29,756 nt of DNA, taken from assembly GCA_043774925.1 (NCBI GenBank), contig JAYVSZ010000037.1:1-29756 (forward strand). Direction: 5' to 3'. The DNA is from JAYVSZ01 sp043774925. GTDB taxonomy: Bacteria > Pseudomonadota > Gammaproteobacteria > Burkholderiales > Methylophilaceae. The notes beneath the pieces are model-generated. The model made no database searches, had not been told where the DNA came from, and saw only the letters and a program-made list of their open reading frames with translations. The position numbers and the translations under genes are program-made. Every line of letters starts with the position of its first letter. The stretch's first letter is position 1. Shown piece after piece: positions 6,386 through 14,243 of the stretch.

Positions 6386-7684
6386 TTGTACATTTCCCAA
6401 CAAATTGCTGCAACTGCTGTAAATCTTGTGATGTCTGGCCGCAATTTAACCTTGGCGTTGCCCGAGGCGATGAAGCTGCACCCGAAGGCAACGCCGCAAC
6501 AGCGCGGTGCGGCGGCGGATTTAAGCTACGGTACGCTTAGATTTTACGGCGAGGTGAATGCTTACTTGCAGCAATTGCTAGAAAAGCCGCTGTCTTCTGA
6601 AATTATTACAAATCTACTCCAAGTGGCTATTTATCAGCTTTTGCACGATAAAGCTGAGCCTTTTACCGTGGTAAATCAAGCGGTTACCGCGGCAAGTTAC
6701 GCCAAGCCGCGTTGGGCAAAAGGTTTGGTAAATGGCGTGTTGCGTAATTTTTTACGGCAAAAAGAGGCGCTGGCAGAAAAGCTTAAAACGAACGAAAGTG
6801 TGCTTTATTCTTATCCGCAATGGTGGGTAGATAAGCTCAAGAGCCAATATCCAAGCGGCTGGCAGAGCATATTAGAAACAGGCAATATGCATCCGCCAAT
6901 GACCTTGCGAGTGAATCGCCAGCAAATTAGTACAGAAGATTATTTGCAATTATTGGCGCGGCAGGATATTGCCGCGACGTATTTGGGGGCGGATGCGGTG
7001 CTGCTGACGCAACCCGTGCCCGTAGAGCAAGTACCAGGTTTTGCCGACGGCGTGGTTTCGGTGCAGGATTACGGTGCGCAGCTTGCGGCGCATTTGCTCG
7101 ATGTACCTCAAAAAGGTGCTCTGCAAGGCGCATCAGTGCTAGATGCCTGCGCAGCGCCTGGCGGAAAAACGGGGCATATTTTGGAGCTTGCCAATGTGGA
7201 TTTAACCGCGCTGGATAACGATGCTGCGCGTTTAAGCCGTGTGGAAAGTAACTTGACGCGCTTGAAATTAAGCGCGGATTTGCAAGTGGGCGATGCTGCA
7301 ACATGGAAGTCAGGCAAACTATTCGACCGCATTTTGGCCGATGTGCCGTGTTCGGCCAGTGGCATTGTGCGGCGCCATGTGGACATTAAATGGTTGCGTC
7401 GTGAGGCAGATATTGTCTCATTTTCGCAACAACAAGCGGCAATTTTGCGCAGTTTGTGGCATTTATTGTCAAAAGGCGGTAAATTACTCTATGTCACTTG
7501 CTCGATTTTTAATGAAGAAAATCAACTACAAATCGACCATTTTTTGCGAGAAAATGCTGATGCAACTCAACACCCTATTTTGTTGACTAATGATTTAGCT
7601 AAAAATATAAACATTCACCATGGTCAACTTATTCCTACCAGTCATCACGACGGCTTCTTTTATGCGCTTTTGCAAAAAAACTAG
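6386..7684 (+). CDS. rsmB: 16S rRNA (cytosine-967-C5)-methyltransferase
   Basis: SAM-dependent methyltransferase that makes m5C967 in 16S rRNA. At 432 residues the length is typical. The N-terminal NusB-like RNA-binding domain covers about 1-135. The catalytic domain shows DACAAPGGK (253-261, SAM binding), the motif-IV PCSASG with Cys322, and TCS with the nucleophile Cys372. The start is TTG at 6386: an in-frame stop at 6347 precludes ATG or GTG further up, and later GTG/ATG codons (6428, 6431) would cut into the NusB fold. Only a weak AGAAAG precedes it. The DUF4390 gene overlaps its 3' end, and ntrY/ntrX follow, a known betaproteobacterial order. Confidence 0.96.
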   Translation: MYISQQIAATAVNLVMSGRNLTLALPEAMKLHPKATPQQRGAAADLSYGTLRFYGEVNAYLQQLLEKPLSSEIITNLLQVAIYQLLHDKAEPFTVVNQAVTAASYAKPRWAKGLVNGVLRNFLRQKEALAEKLKTNESVLYSYPQWWVDKLKSQYPSGWQSILETGNMHPPMTLRVNRQQISTEDYLQLLARQDIAATYLGADAVLLTQPVPVEQVPGFADGVVSVQDYGAQLAAHLLDVPQKGALQGASVLDACAAPGGKTGHILELANVDLTALDNDAARLSRVESNLTRLKLSADLQVGDAATWKSGKLFDRILADVPCSASGIVRRHVDIKWLRREADIVSFSQQQAAILRSLWHLLSKGGKLLYVTCSIFNEENQLQIDHFLRENADATQHPILLTNDLAKNINIHHGQLIPTSHHDGFFYALLQKN

Positions 7685-8243
7685 CGTATTTTTTACGCTG
7701 TTGTTGGCTTGCGCCCTTGTTTCGACTACGTTTGGTGTATTTGCTGCGGCTAGCAGTATCGTGATTAAAAATGTAGATTTAAAGTTGGTGGGCGATGCTT
7801 ATGTACTGAGCGCCGACTCTGACCTGAGTTTTGATGAGAGCATCGAAGAGGCGATTAATAAAGGTGTGCCGCTCAATTTTGTGGTGGAGTTTCAAGTGGT
7901 CAGCCCGCGTAAGTACTGGTTTGACGACGAGATTTCAACAAAAAATACTGATTTTACTTTGAGTTATCATGCACTTAGCCGACAATATTTGGTCAGTCAT
8001 AACGGACATCAAAATTCTTACGAAACTTTGAGCGAAGCCAAGTTGGAAATTGAGCAAATTGATGATTGGAAAGTGCTAGAAAAATCGCTAGTGGAGAAAA
8101 ATGCAGTTTATAAGGCTGTTTTGCTAGTGCGGCTAGACCAGAGCAAATTGCCAAAAGCCTTGCAGGTAGAGGCGATAGGCTCGGAAAATTGGAATTTGGT
8201 TTCGCAAAAATTCGAGTGGCAACTCAAAGAGTTAAACAAGTAA
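7662..8243 (+). CDS. DUF4390 protein, probably secreted
   Basis: A 193-residue protein of the DUF4390 family, commonly found between rsmB and ntrYX in betaproteobacteria; function unknown. The ATG at 7662 gives a good signal peptide: MRFCKK, then a hydrophobic core, and a possible cleavage site near VFAA (about residues 27-30). An earlier in-frame ATG at 7620 would add 14 residues ahead of the signal and is less likely. The mature part is beta-rich and contains FVVEFQV, a RKYWFDDE segment and LSYHALSRQYLVS. It overlaps the rsmB end by 23 bp without a ribosome-binding site, so coupled translation is likely. It may serve as an envelope partner to the NtrY sensor, but that is inference from position only. 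Confidence 0.85.
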   Translation: MRFCKKTSVFFTLLLACALVSTTFGVFAAASSIVIKNVDLKLVGDAYVLSADSDLSFDESIEEAINKGVPLNFVVEFQVVSPRKYWFDDEISTKNTDFTLSYHALSRQYLVSHNGHQNSYETLSEAKLEIEQIDDWKVLEKSLVEKNAVYKAVLLVRLDQSKLPKALQVEAIGSENWNLVSQKFEWQLKELNK

Positions 8244-8245
8244 GC

Positions 8246-8263
8246 ATGAGCAAAAAAGCATGA
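8246..8263 (+). other. Five-codon mini-ORF formed by a short direct repeat, touching ntrY
   Basis: AAGCATGAG occurs at 8243-8251 and 8257-8265. The first ATG opens a frame coding MSKKA and then a TGA that overlaps the ntrY ATG as ATGA (8260-8263). Either it is a translated mini-cistron feeding ribosomes to ntrY, or it is a chance by-product of a 14-bp duplication. Confidence 0.4.
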
Positions 8264-10509
8264 GATATATCGTATTGATGAGCACTGCGCTAGGATTGGT
8301 GTTGCTCTACTTGCTGTCGCTAGCAAGCGCCAATACCGCCATTTCTGGCGAATATTACAAAATTCTGTTGTACCTCAATATCGGCATCGCCTCCGTTTTA
8401 ATCGTGCTTATTGGCATTCAGCTGTGGCATTTATACAAAAAAACCAAAAACAAAGTGGTTGGCAGCCAGCTTAATCTGCGTTTAGTCACAGCGTTTGCAC
8501 TCATGGCGATTATTCCTGGCCTGATTGTGTATTTGGTTTCAGTGAATTTTCTGTCACGGTCAATCGAGTCTTGGTTCAACGTCAAGGTGGAATCTGCGCT
8601 AGATGGCGGACTAAGCTTGGGGCAGCGTGCGCTGGATATTATGCTGGCGGATATGAAAGTGAAGGCCGAGAATATGGCGACCAGCCTAGCGTTGCAGCCA
8701 GTGCGCTCACAATACAGCCTACTTAATGATTTGCGCGAAAAATCAGGCGTACAAGATGCCGCATTGCTTTCTCTGCAAGGGCGCATTATGTCGGTTTCTA
8801 GCGGCGATCCCACCAGTTTTTTGCCCGAATTACCAAGCATTCCACAGCTTCGCCAAGCGAGGAATCGGGTGTATGGAAAAATTGAGCCGATTCCAAATAA
8901 AGGCTTGTATCTGCGCATTTTAGCGCCCGTAAGCACGCAAGATTTAGCGGGCGAAACCTTGATTTTGCAACTGCTGCAACCTGTGCCAAAGACGCTGTCA
9001 AACACGGCGGAAGCGGTGCAAGACGTGTATCGCGATTATCAAGAGCTGTCGTATAGTCGCAACTCGCTTAAAGATGTGTTCAAGCTCACGCTGACGTTGG
9101 TACTGATGTTGGCGATGCTCACCGCATTGGCGATTGCCTTTGTGCTCAGCCGCAGGCTGTCGCAACCACTCACTGTACTGGCAGAAGGCACGCGCGCCAT
9201 CGCTGCGGGCGATTACAACACGATGTTGCCCGAGCATGGCAAAGACGAATTGGGCGTGCTGGTGAAATCGTTTAATAGTATGACGCGCCAATTGGACGAT
9301 GCCACTAAGGCTACCGAGCGCAACCGCGCCAGGCTAGAGGCGGCGCGCGGCTATTTGGAAACGATTTTGGCGCATTTGTCTTCTGGCGTGTTGGCGATTA
9401 ATCGCAATGGCGAACTGCGCACGCACAATTTGGCCGCCAGTGATATTCTAGGCTTAAATTTGGCGCCGTTTGAGAGCCAGAAATTTATTAAAATAGCCAA
9501 TGATCACGTGTTTTTAGCGCAGTTTGTAGAGACGGTGCAGACGCATTTTGAGCTCACGCAAAGCAAAGAACATGCAGACAGTGAGCTAAGTCAACAACTT
9601 GAAATAGCGCGGCCAGAAGGCAAGCAATTACTTTTGTTGCGCGCGACGCGATTGCCTAGAAGTGCAGATAGCGGCTTTGTGGTGGTGTTTGATGACGTGA
9701 CTACCATGGCGCAAGCGCAGCGCGATGCGGCTTGGGGCGAGGTGGCAAGGCGGCTTGCGCACGAAATTAAAAATCCACTGACACCGATTCAGCTTTCTGC
9801 CGAGCGTTTGCAGCACAAGTTAGCGGCTAAACTTAACGAAGATGACGCCAATGTGCTAAAACGCGCGACGGATACGATTGTGAATCAAGTCGGTGCGATG
9901 AAAACGATGGTGAATGAATTTAGCGAATACGCGCGCGCGCCGTCGGCTAACTTGCTTAAAATTAATCTCAATAAATTGATAAAAGATATTTCCGCGCTTT
10001 ACGATAGCGCGCAGATTAAAATAAACTTTGATTTAGCGCCCAACATGCCAGATATAAAGGGCGATGCGACCATGTTGCGCCAAGTGCTGCATAATCTGTT
10101 GCAAAACGCGCAAGATGCGCTTAAAGACGTGCCCCAACCTGAGGTAAATGTTAAAACTACGTTCGATGACAGCGCCGTGAAATTGACCGTGCGAGACAAT
10201 GGTCAAGGCTTCCCGGCGAGCTTGTTGGCAAGCGCTTTCGAGCCTTATGTCACCACAAAAACGCATGGCACAGGCTTGGGTTTGGCCATTGTGAAAAAAA
10301 TGGTTGAAGAACATTTAGGACAGATTAAAATAGAAAATAATCCACCTAAAAATAACCAAAGCGACGGTGCCTGTATTACTATTGTGCTGCCGCTCGAAAA
10401 AACAATTGAAAAAGATAAAGCGCGCGAAACTAGTCCAACAGTTGAAAAAAGTAAGGCACAACCAGCCGTGCGAGTGGGGAAAAATAACAAAGTGAAAAAG
10501 GTCGTATAA
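8260..10509 (+). CDS. ntrY: Membrane sensor histidine kinase NtrY
   Basis: The sensor of the NtrY/NtrX two-component system, linked in other bacteria to nitrogen, redox or envelope control. Its 749 residues show membrane helices at about 2-23, 35-57 and 74-98. A periplasmic or loop region extends to about 270, and a fourth helix spans about 273-295. HAMP (about 295-350), PAS-like (about 360-480) and kinase domains follow. The phosphoacceptor is His501 in RRLAHEIKNPLTP. The N box (NLLQNAQDAL), G1 (DNGQGF) and G2 (GTGLGLAIVKK) boxes are intact, so the kinase should be active. The last ~45 residues are a basic, charged tail. The ATG at 8260 overlaps a mini-ORF stop. ntrX follows after 2 bp. Confidence 0.95.
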   Translation: MRYIVLMSTALGLVLLYLLSLASANTAISGEYYKILLYLNIGIASVLIVLIGIQLWHLYKKTKNKVVGSQLNLRLVTAFALMAIIPGLIVYLVSVNFLSRSIESWFNVKVESALDGGLSLGQRALDIMLADMKVKAENMATSLALQPVRSQYSLLNDLREKSGVQDAALLSLQGRIMSVSSGDPTSFLPELPSIPQLRQARNRVYGKIEPIPNKGLYLRILAPVSTQDLAGETLILQLLQPVPKTLSNTAEAVQDVYRDYQELSYSRNSLKDVFKLTLTLVLMLAMLTALAIAFVLSRRLSQPLTVLAEGTRAIAAGDYNTMLPEHGKDELGVLVKSFNSMTRQLDDATKATERNRARLEAARGYLETILAHLSSGVLAINRNGELRTHNLAASDILGLNLAPFESQKFIKIANDHVFLAQFVETVQTHFELTQSKEHADSELSQQLEIARPEGKQLLLLRATRLPRSADSGFVVVFDDVTTMAQAQRDAAWGEVARRLAHEIKNPLTPIQLSAERLQHKLAAKLNEDDANVLKRATDTIVNQVGAMKTMVNEFSEYARAPSANLLKINLNKLIKDISALYDSAQIKINFDLAPNMPDIKGDATMLRQVLHNLLQNAQDALKDVPQPEVNVKTTFDDSAVKLTVRDNGQGFPASLLASAFEPYVTTKTHGTGLGLAIVKKMVEEHLGQIKIENNPPKNNQSDGACITIVLPLEKTIEKDKARETSPTVEKSKAQPAVRVGKNNKVKKVV

Positions 10510-10511
10510 AC

Positions 10512-11780
10512 ATGGCGTCTCGGCATATTTTAGTGGTGGACGACGAAATTGGCATACGCGAGTTGCTGAGCGATATTCTGCAAGACGAAGGGCATCACAT
10601 CACGGTTGCAGAAAACGCGCAAATTGCGCGCGAAATGCGCTTGGCGCAGCGTCCAGATTTGGTACTTTTGGATATTTGGATGCCAGATTGCGACGGTATT
10701 AGCTTGCTTAAAGAATGGGGCAACGCGGGGCTGCTGACCATGCCAGTGGTAATGATGTCTGGTCACGGCACGATTGATACCGCAGTAGAAGCCACGCGCA
10801 TTGGTGCTTTCGATTTTTTAGAGAAACCAATCGCGCTGCAAAAATTACTCAAAACGGTGAGTGCCGCACTGAAGCATGCGGAAAATTTACCCAAAACTGA
10901 AATGAATTTAGCCAGCTTTGGCAAAAGCTTGGTCATAAATGAGCTCAAACAGCGCTTAGAGCAAATTTCACGCACTAAAAATTCACTGTTGTTAATGGGC
11001 AAAAAAGGCGGCAGTGTAGAGCTATGCGCGCGCTTTTTACATACACCTAACACGCCTTGGGTAGGCTTGACTGAATACGAAAAGCTGGCCACCGCACCGC
11101 TAGGCATTTTAGAGCAGGCGCGTGAGGGCGTTGTTTACATTGATGAAGTCACTGAGCTCAATAAAACCGAGCAAAAAGGACTGAGTTTGCTGCTTTCCAA
11201 AGCGGAGAAGTACGAAGTGCGCGTGGTCTGTGCCACCGCACTCAGCATGCCGCAACTGGCAGAAAACACTCAATTCGAACAAGCCTTATTGCAAGGGCTT
11301 TGCAGCACCACTTTAAAAGTGCCTGCCTTAAATGATCACCGCGAAGATGTGCCAGATTTGGCCATTTCAATGGCGAGTTTGCTCACAGAAACCGCTGGAA
11401 TAAGCTATAAAAGCTTTGATGTGGCGGCGTTAAACGCTATGCGCAATGCCGAATGGCCGGGCGATTTGTCTCAACTGGAAGCCGTGGTGCAAAATTTAAT
11501 GCTGTCTAGTTTGGGCGAAAAAATTACGCTGGAGGATGTGGCGCGTGTCTTGGAACAATTTAGCGACGTGCCCAGTAATCAAGGTGCGCAGCAAGCGGCG
11601 CTACCGATTGATTTGGTGCAGCCGCTACGTGAGGCGCGCGATGAGTTTGAGCGCTATTATTTTCAGCATCACATGAAATTGGTGAATAACAACATGAGCA
11701 AACTGGCCGAAATTTCTGGTCTAGAGCGCACACATCTGTATCGCAAACTCAAGCAGTTGGGGATTAATATTAAGGGTTAA
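10512..11780 (+). CDS. ntrX: Response regulator NtrX with a degenerate sigma54-activator domain
   Basis: Partner of NtrY. The receiver domain (1-120) is intact: acidic Asp10/Asp11, phosphoacceptor Asp54 (LVLLDIWMPD), the switch serine in MMSGHGT and the lysine in FLEKP. The central region (about 140-330) resembles an AAA+ sigma54-activator domain but is reduced. Where Walker A should read G-E-S-G-T-G-K-E, it has GKKGGSVE, and the GAFTGA loop that contacts sigma54 is absent. Walker B survives as VVYIDEV. The C-terminal Fis-type helix-turn-helix (about 375-422, ISGLERTHLYRKLKQLG) is intact. At 422 residues it is somewhat shorter than usual NtrX. It probably binds DNA in response to NtrY but does not open sigma54 promoters. 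Confidence 0.93.
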   Translation: MASRHILVVDDEIGIRELLSDILQDEGHHITVAENAQIAREMRLAQRPDLVLLDIWMPDCDGISLLKEWGNAGLLTMPVVMMSGHGTIDTAVEATRIGAFDFLEKPIALQKLLKTVSAALKHAENLPKTEMNLASFGKSLVINELKQRLEQISRTKNSLLLMGKKGGSVELCARFLHTPNTPWVGLTEYEKLATAPLGILEQAREGVVYIDEVTELNKTEQKGLSLLLSKAEKYEVRVVCATALSMPQLAENTQFEQALLQGLCSTTLKVPALNDHREDVPDLAISMASLLTETAGISYKSFDVAALNAMRNAEWPGDLSQLEAVVQNLMLSSLGEKITLEDVARVLEQFSDVPSNQGAQQAALPIDLVQPLREARDEFERYYFQHHMKLVNNNMSKLAEISGLERTHLYRKLKQLGINIKG

Positions 11781-11808
11781 TCAGGAAGGCTAATCGGGCT
11801 TTTTCCAG

Positions 11809-12120
11809 TTAGTCGTCATAATCTATTTCGTTTTCTTCATCCATCTCGCCGTCTTCTTTTTGCTCAATCAGCGCTTGAATATCTTCAACCATCATGCCGC
11901 TGCCACCGTTGTAATTCTGAATTTTAGAAGAAGACATGGCTAACACCTCGCTAGCCACGTGCTCGGATGATAAAAGATGCACATAATGTGTGAGTTGTTC
12001 CATAAACTCTTCAAAAGTGGTGTCTTCGTCGCTCTCGCCATAGGCAATATTCACCGCGCTTTGCGCTAGCTCTGCAAAATATTCATTGATGGCGTGGATG
12101 GATTTTTCGTTTAATGACAT
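11809..12120 (-). CDS. Small acidic protein of unknown function
   Basis: A 103-residue protein that I do not recognise. The N-terminal 55 residues look helical (INEYFAELAQSAVNIAYG, then FEEFMEQLTHYVHLL). A short Ser/Gly/Asn-rich link follows (about 67-77), then an acidic tail DGEMDEENEIDYDD. No membrane segment, signal or cysteine is present. It starts 26 bp after the xth stop on the same strand, with a GAGAAAG ribosome-binding site, so it is probably the last gene of that unit. It converges on ntrX, with 28 bp between; no convincing terminator is visible in the gap. Confidence 0.75.
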   Translation of the reverse strand: MSLNEKSIHAINEYFAELAQSAVNIAYGESDEDTTFEEFMEQLTHYVHLLSSEHVASEVLAMSSSKIQNYNGGSGMMVEDIQALIEQKEDGEMDEENEIDYDD

Positions 12121-12146
12121 GTGCGCTTTCTCTTAACTCGCTAGTT

Positions 12147-12914
12147 CTAAAGACTTAATTCTAAAATCACGGGGGTATGGTCACTCGGCCGCTCTAATTT
12201 GCGCGGCGCTTTGTCTATCACACAGGTTTTGCAAGCGCTTTTTAGCGCGTTGCTTACCAAAATGTGATCAATGCGCATGCCAAAATTGCGCCTAAAGCCC
12301 ATCATGCGGTAATCCCACCAGCTAAAACTTTTTTCAGCTTGTTCAAAAAGCCTAAAGCTATCATGCAAGCCTAAATTTTCAAGCTTTTGAAAAGCTGCGC
12401 GTTCTTTATCCGAAACCAACACTTGCCCAACCCACGCGGCGGGGTCATGGCAATCGCGATCTTCTGGTGCGATGTTGTAATCGCCCAAAAGTATAAGATT
12501 CGGATATTGTATTAACTGCCCTGCGAGCCATATTCTAAGCGCCTCTAGCCAGCGTAGTTTGTATTCGTATTTTTCAGAATCTACCGCTTGACCATTCGGA
12601 ATGTACACGCAAACCACGCGCACGCCATTTACGGTCGCACTGATCACGCGCTTTTGCTCGTCCTCAAAATCAGCAATGCCAACACTCACATCTTCAAGCG
12701 CATGTTTGCTTAAAATCGCCACACCATTATAGGTTTTTTGACCGCTATGCACTGCGTGATAACCCACCTCAGTCAGTTCGGCAAAAGGAAATTTATGGTC
12801 TTCCTGCTTGGTTTCTTGCAGGCAAAGCACGTCAATTGGATTTTCTTTCAGCCAATCTAACACGTGCGGCAAGCGCACGTTTAGGGAGTTTACATTCCAA
12901 GTCGCAAGCTTCAT
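12147..12914 (-). CDS. xthA: Exodeoxyribonuclease III
   Basis: AP endonuclease and 3'-5' exonuclease of base-excision repair. The 255 residues carry the endonuclease/exonuclease/phosphatase fold motifs in order: ATWNVNSLNVR at the start, LQETK (metal-binding Glu, about residue 34), GDYNIAPED (Asp/Asn pair, about 147), RIDHILVS (about 217) and PSDHTPV near the end (catalytic Asp-His). The ATG is followed at once by KLATWNVNS, as expected. The gap to the ATPase gene upstream (12915-12980) contains A+T-rich sequence (TATTATATT on the minus strand) that might hold a promoter, but no complete one is clear. Confidence 0.97.
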   Translation of the reverse strand: MKLATWNVNSLNVRLPHVLDWLKENPIDVLCLQETKQEDHKFPFAELTEVGYHAVHSGQKTYNGVAILSKHALEDVSVGIADFEDEQKRVISATVNGVRVVCVYIPNGQAVDSEKYEYKLRWLEALRIWLAGQLIQYPNLILLGDYNIAPEDRDCHDPAAWVGQVLVSDKERAAFQKLENLGLHDSFRLFEQAEKSFSWWDYRMMGFRRNFGMRIDHILVSNALKSACKTCVIDKAPRKLERPSDHTPVILELSL

Positions 12915-12980
12915 TTTGAGATTAATGTAGTTAGCTATTCAGGGGTACACTTTGGAATATAATACTGAGGGCGAGAAATT

Positions 12981-14165
12981 CTATTGACTCCATACTGGCA
13001 TTACTCTTTTCATGTACTCGTCGAATAGGGGTACAGTAAAACTATTATCCCCATGAGCTGGACTGTATACCATACCCTTATTGATTAGCGTAGCTCTCGT
13101 AGGTGCTACGGTTTGCACTTCTTTTTTTAACAGATGAGCAATGTCTCCTGACCGATGCGGCCCAGAGCCTAACTCAGCCATAGCGCGCAAATATCTTTTT
13201 TCTGACGGAGTTAACCTATCAAATCTTACTCGAAAAAAACTGGCATCTAGTTCGGATATTGCCAATTCTGTTGCAGCCTTAACATCTCTCAAAGTAATAG
13301 GGCTTGTGGTAGCGGACTGCCAACTGTGCTTACCCCACTCTTGCAGGAAATACGGATAAGACTGGGTTTGCTGAAGAATTCCCTTCAATGCGCTATCTTC
13401 AAATTTGACACCTCGCTCTTCTGCTGGAAGAACGAGCGCCTTCTTAGCATCTTCAGGATTTAGTTGTCCAATCTCTGGATATTCAAATAATCTTTCTGCA
13501 TATGATTTTGCACGGCCAGCTTGAGCTACTAGTTGAGGTAAGCCTGCACCAATTAGTGCAACGGGTAGTTGTTCTTGTGCGCACTTATGCAAAGCTGTAA
13601 TGAGCGATGCGAATTGTTCCTCTTGCACGTACTGCAATTCATCAATAAAAAAAACTAAAGCCGTACTTTTTTCTTTAGCTGCTTTACCTACCTCTACAAA
13701 CAGGTCTATTAAATCCCTCTCTAAATCGCCAGAATCCGCTAGCCCAGGCTCGTTACCAAGATCTACACCAAACTCGATATCTTCATACTTAACTTTCATC
13801 GCACTTACAAACCCCCCTAGCGCTCGCAAAGCTTTCTTTGCTAGCTCCCCAGCGGCTGCAATTCTATCCAGCTTGATTAAAGCAGTACGCAGTGATGGAA
13901 TTAATAAAGCTGGCAATGAGCGTTTCTCAGGAGCTTCTATGTGTACTATAACAAAGCCCCTTGCTTCAGTGTCTTGTGCGATGCGATTTAATAACACAGT
14001 CTTTCCAACCCCTCGCAATCCAATGAGCAGCAGGCTTCTAGCTGACAACCCTTTACGAAAGCGATCTAGCGCAATCGAAGCTTTTTCAATAATGTCATCT
14101 CTCCCAGCCAGTTCAGGCGGCTGTGTGCCTGCGCCAGGGGCATAAGGGTTTTCTCTTGGATCCAT
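12981..14165 (-). CDS. Standalone AAA/STAND-like ATPase with C-terminal winged helix
   Basis: A 394-residue P-loop ATPase of the archaeal-ATPase/Orc-Cdc6-like kind; its role is unknown. Walker A is GLRGVGKT (49-56). Walker B is LVFFIDE (170-176, Asp175/Glu176), followed by an LQYV segment. The next strand, VALIGAGLPQL (202-212), is in the sensor-1 position. A lid follows, with SYPYFLQEWGKHSW (269-282). Residues about 316-385 look like a winged helix (LTPSEKRYLRAMAELG, then DIAHLL and a beta wing). No nuclease, transmembrane or repeat sensor domain is fused. Such proteins occur sporadically across bacteria, often in accessory positions. The ATG at 14163-14165 has no ribosome-binding site and lies behind repeat-rich, A+T-rich DNA. 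prlC and xthA flank it. Confidence 0.88.
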   Translation of the reverse strand: MDPRENPYAPGAGTQPPELAGRDDIIEKASIALDRFRKGLSARSLLLIGLRGVGKTVLLNRIAQDTEARGFVIVHIEAPEKRSLPALLIPSLRTALIKLDRIAAAGELAKKALRALGGFVSAMKVKYEDIEFGVDLGNEPGLADSGDLERDLIDLFVEVGKAAKEKSTALVFFIDELQYVQEEQFASLITALHKCAQEQLPVALIGAGLPQLVAQAGRAKSYAERLFEYPEIGQLNPEDAKKALVLPAEERGVKFEDSALKGILQQTQSYPYFLQEWGKHSWQSATTSPITLRDVKAATELAISELDASFFRVRFDRLTPSEKRYLRAMAELGSGPHRSGDIAHLLKKEVQTVAPTRATLINKGMVYSPAHGDNSFTVPLFDEYMKRVMPVWSQ

Positions 14166-14215
14166 ATATAGTAAAGTTAGTAAAGGTTATTAAAAAATAC
14201 TAAACTATAGTAACT
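14166..14215 (-). promoter_or_regulatory. Repeat-rich upstream region of the ATPase gene
   Basis: In plus-strand terms TAGTAA(A/C) occurs at 14169, 14178 and 14208, and an inverted TACTAAA at 14198. The last two form an imperfect palindrome, TACTAaactaTAGTA (14198-14212). All lie within 50 bp directly before the ATPase start. This is what an autoregulatory operator might look like, but the sequence is also simply very A+T rich. Confidence 0.4.
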
Positions 14216-14243
14216 TTGTTATATATGAAAGTCAATAAGCGAG

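Noticed and set aside
6927..7386. Open frames on the minus strand inside rsmB, and similar long antisense frames in ntrY, ptsI and kdsD
   Set aside because: They are shadows of well-supported genes, with no ribosome-binding site and low-complexity residue content.
7620..7661. Longer DUF4390 protein starting at the ATG at 7620
   Set aside because: It would place 14 residues before a normal signal peptide; the ATG at 7662 gives a standard signal sequence.
11781..11808. Bidirectional terminator between ntrX and the acidic protein gene
   Set aside because: The best stem (GGAAGG with TTTTTCC) needs two G-U pairs and has a large loop; not convincing.
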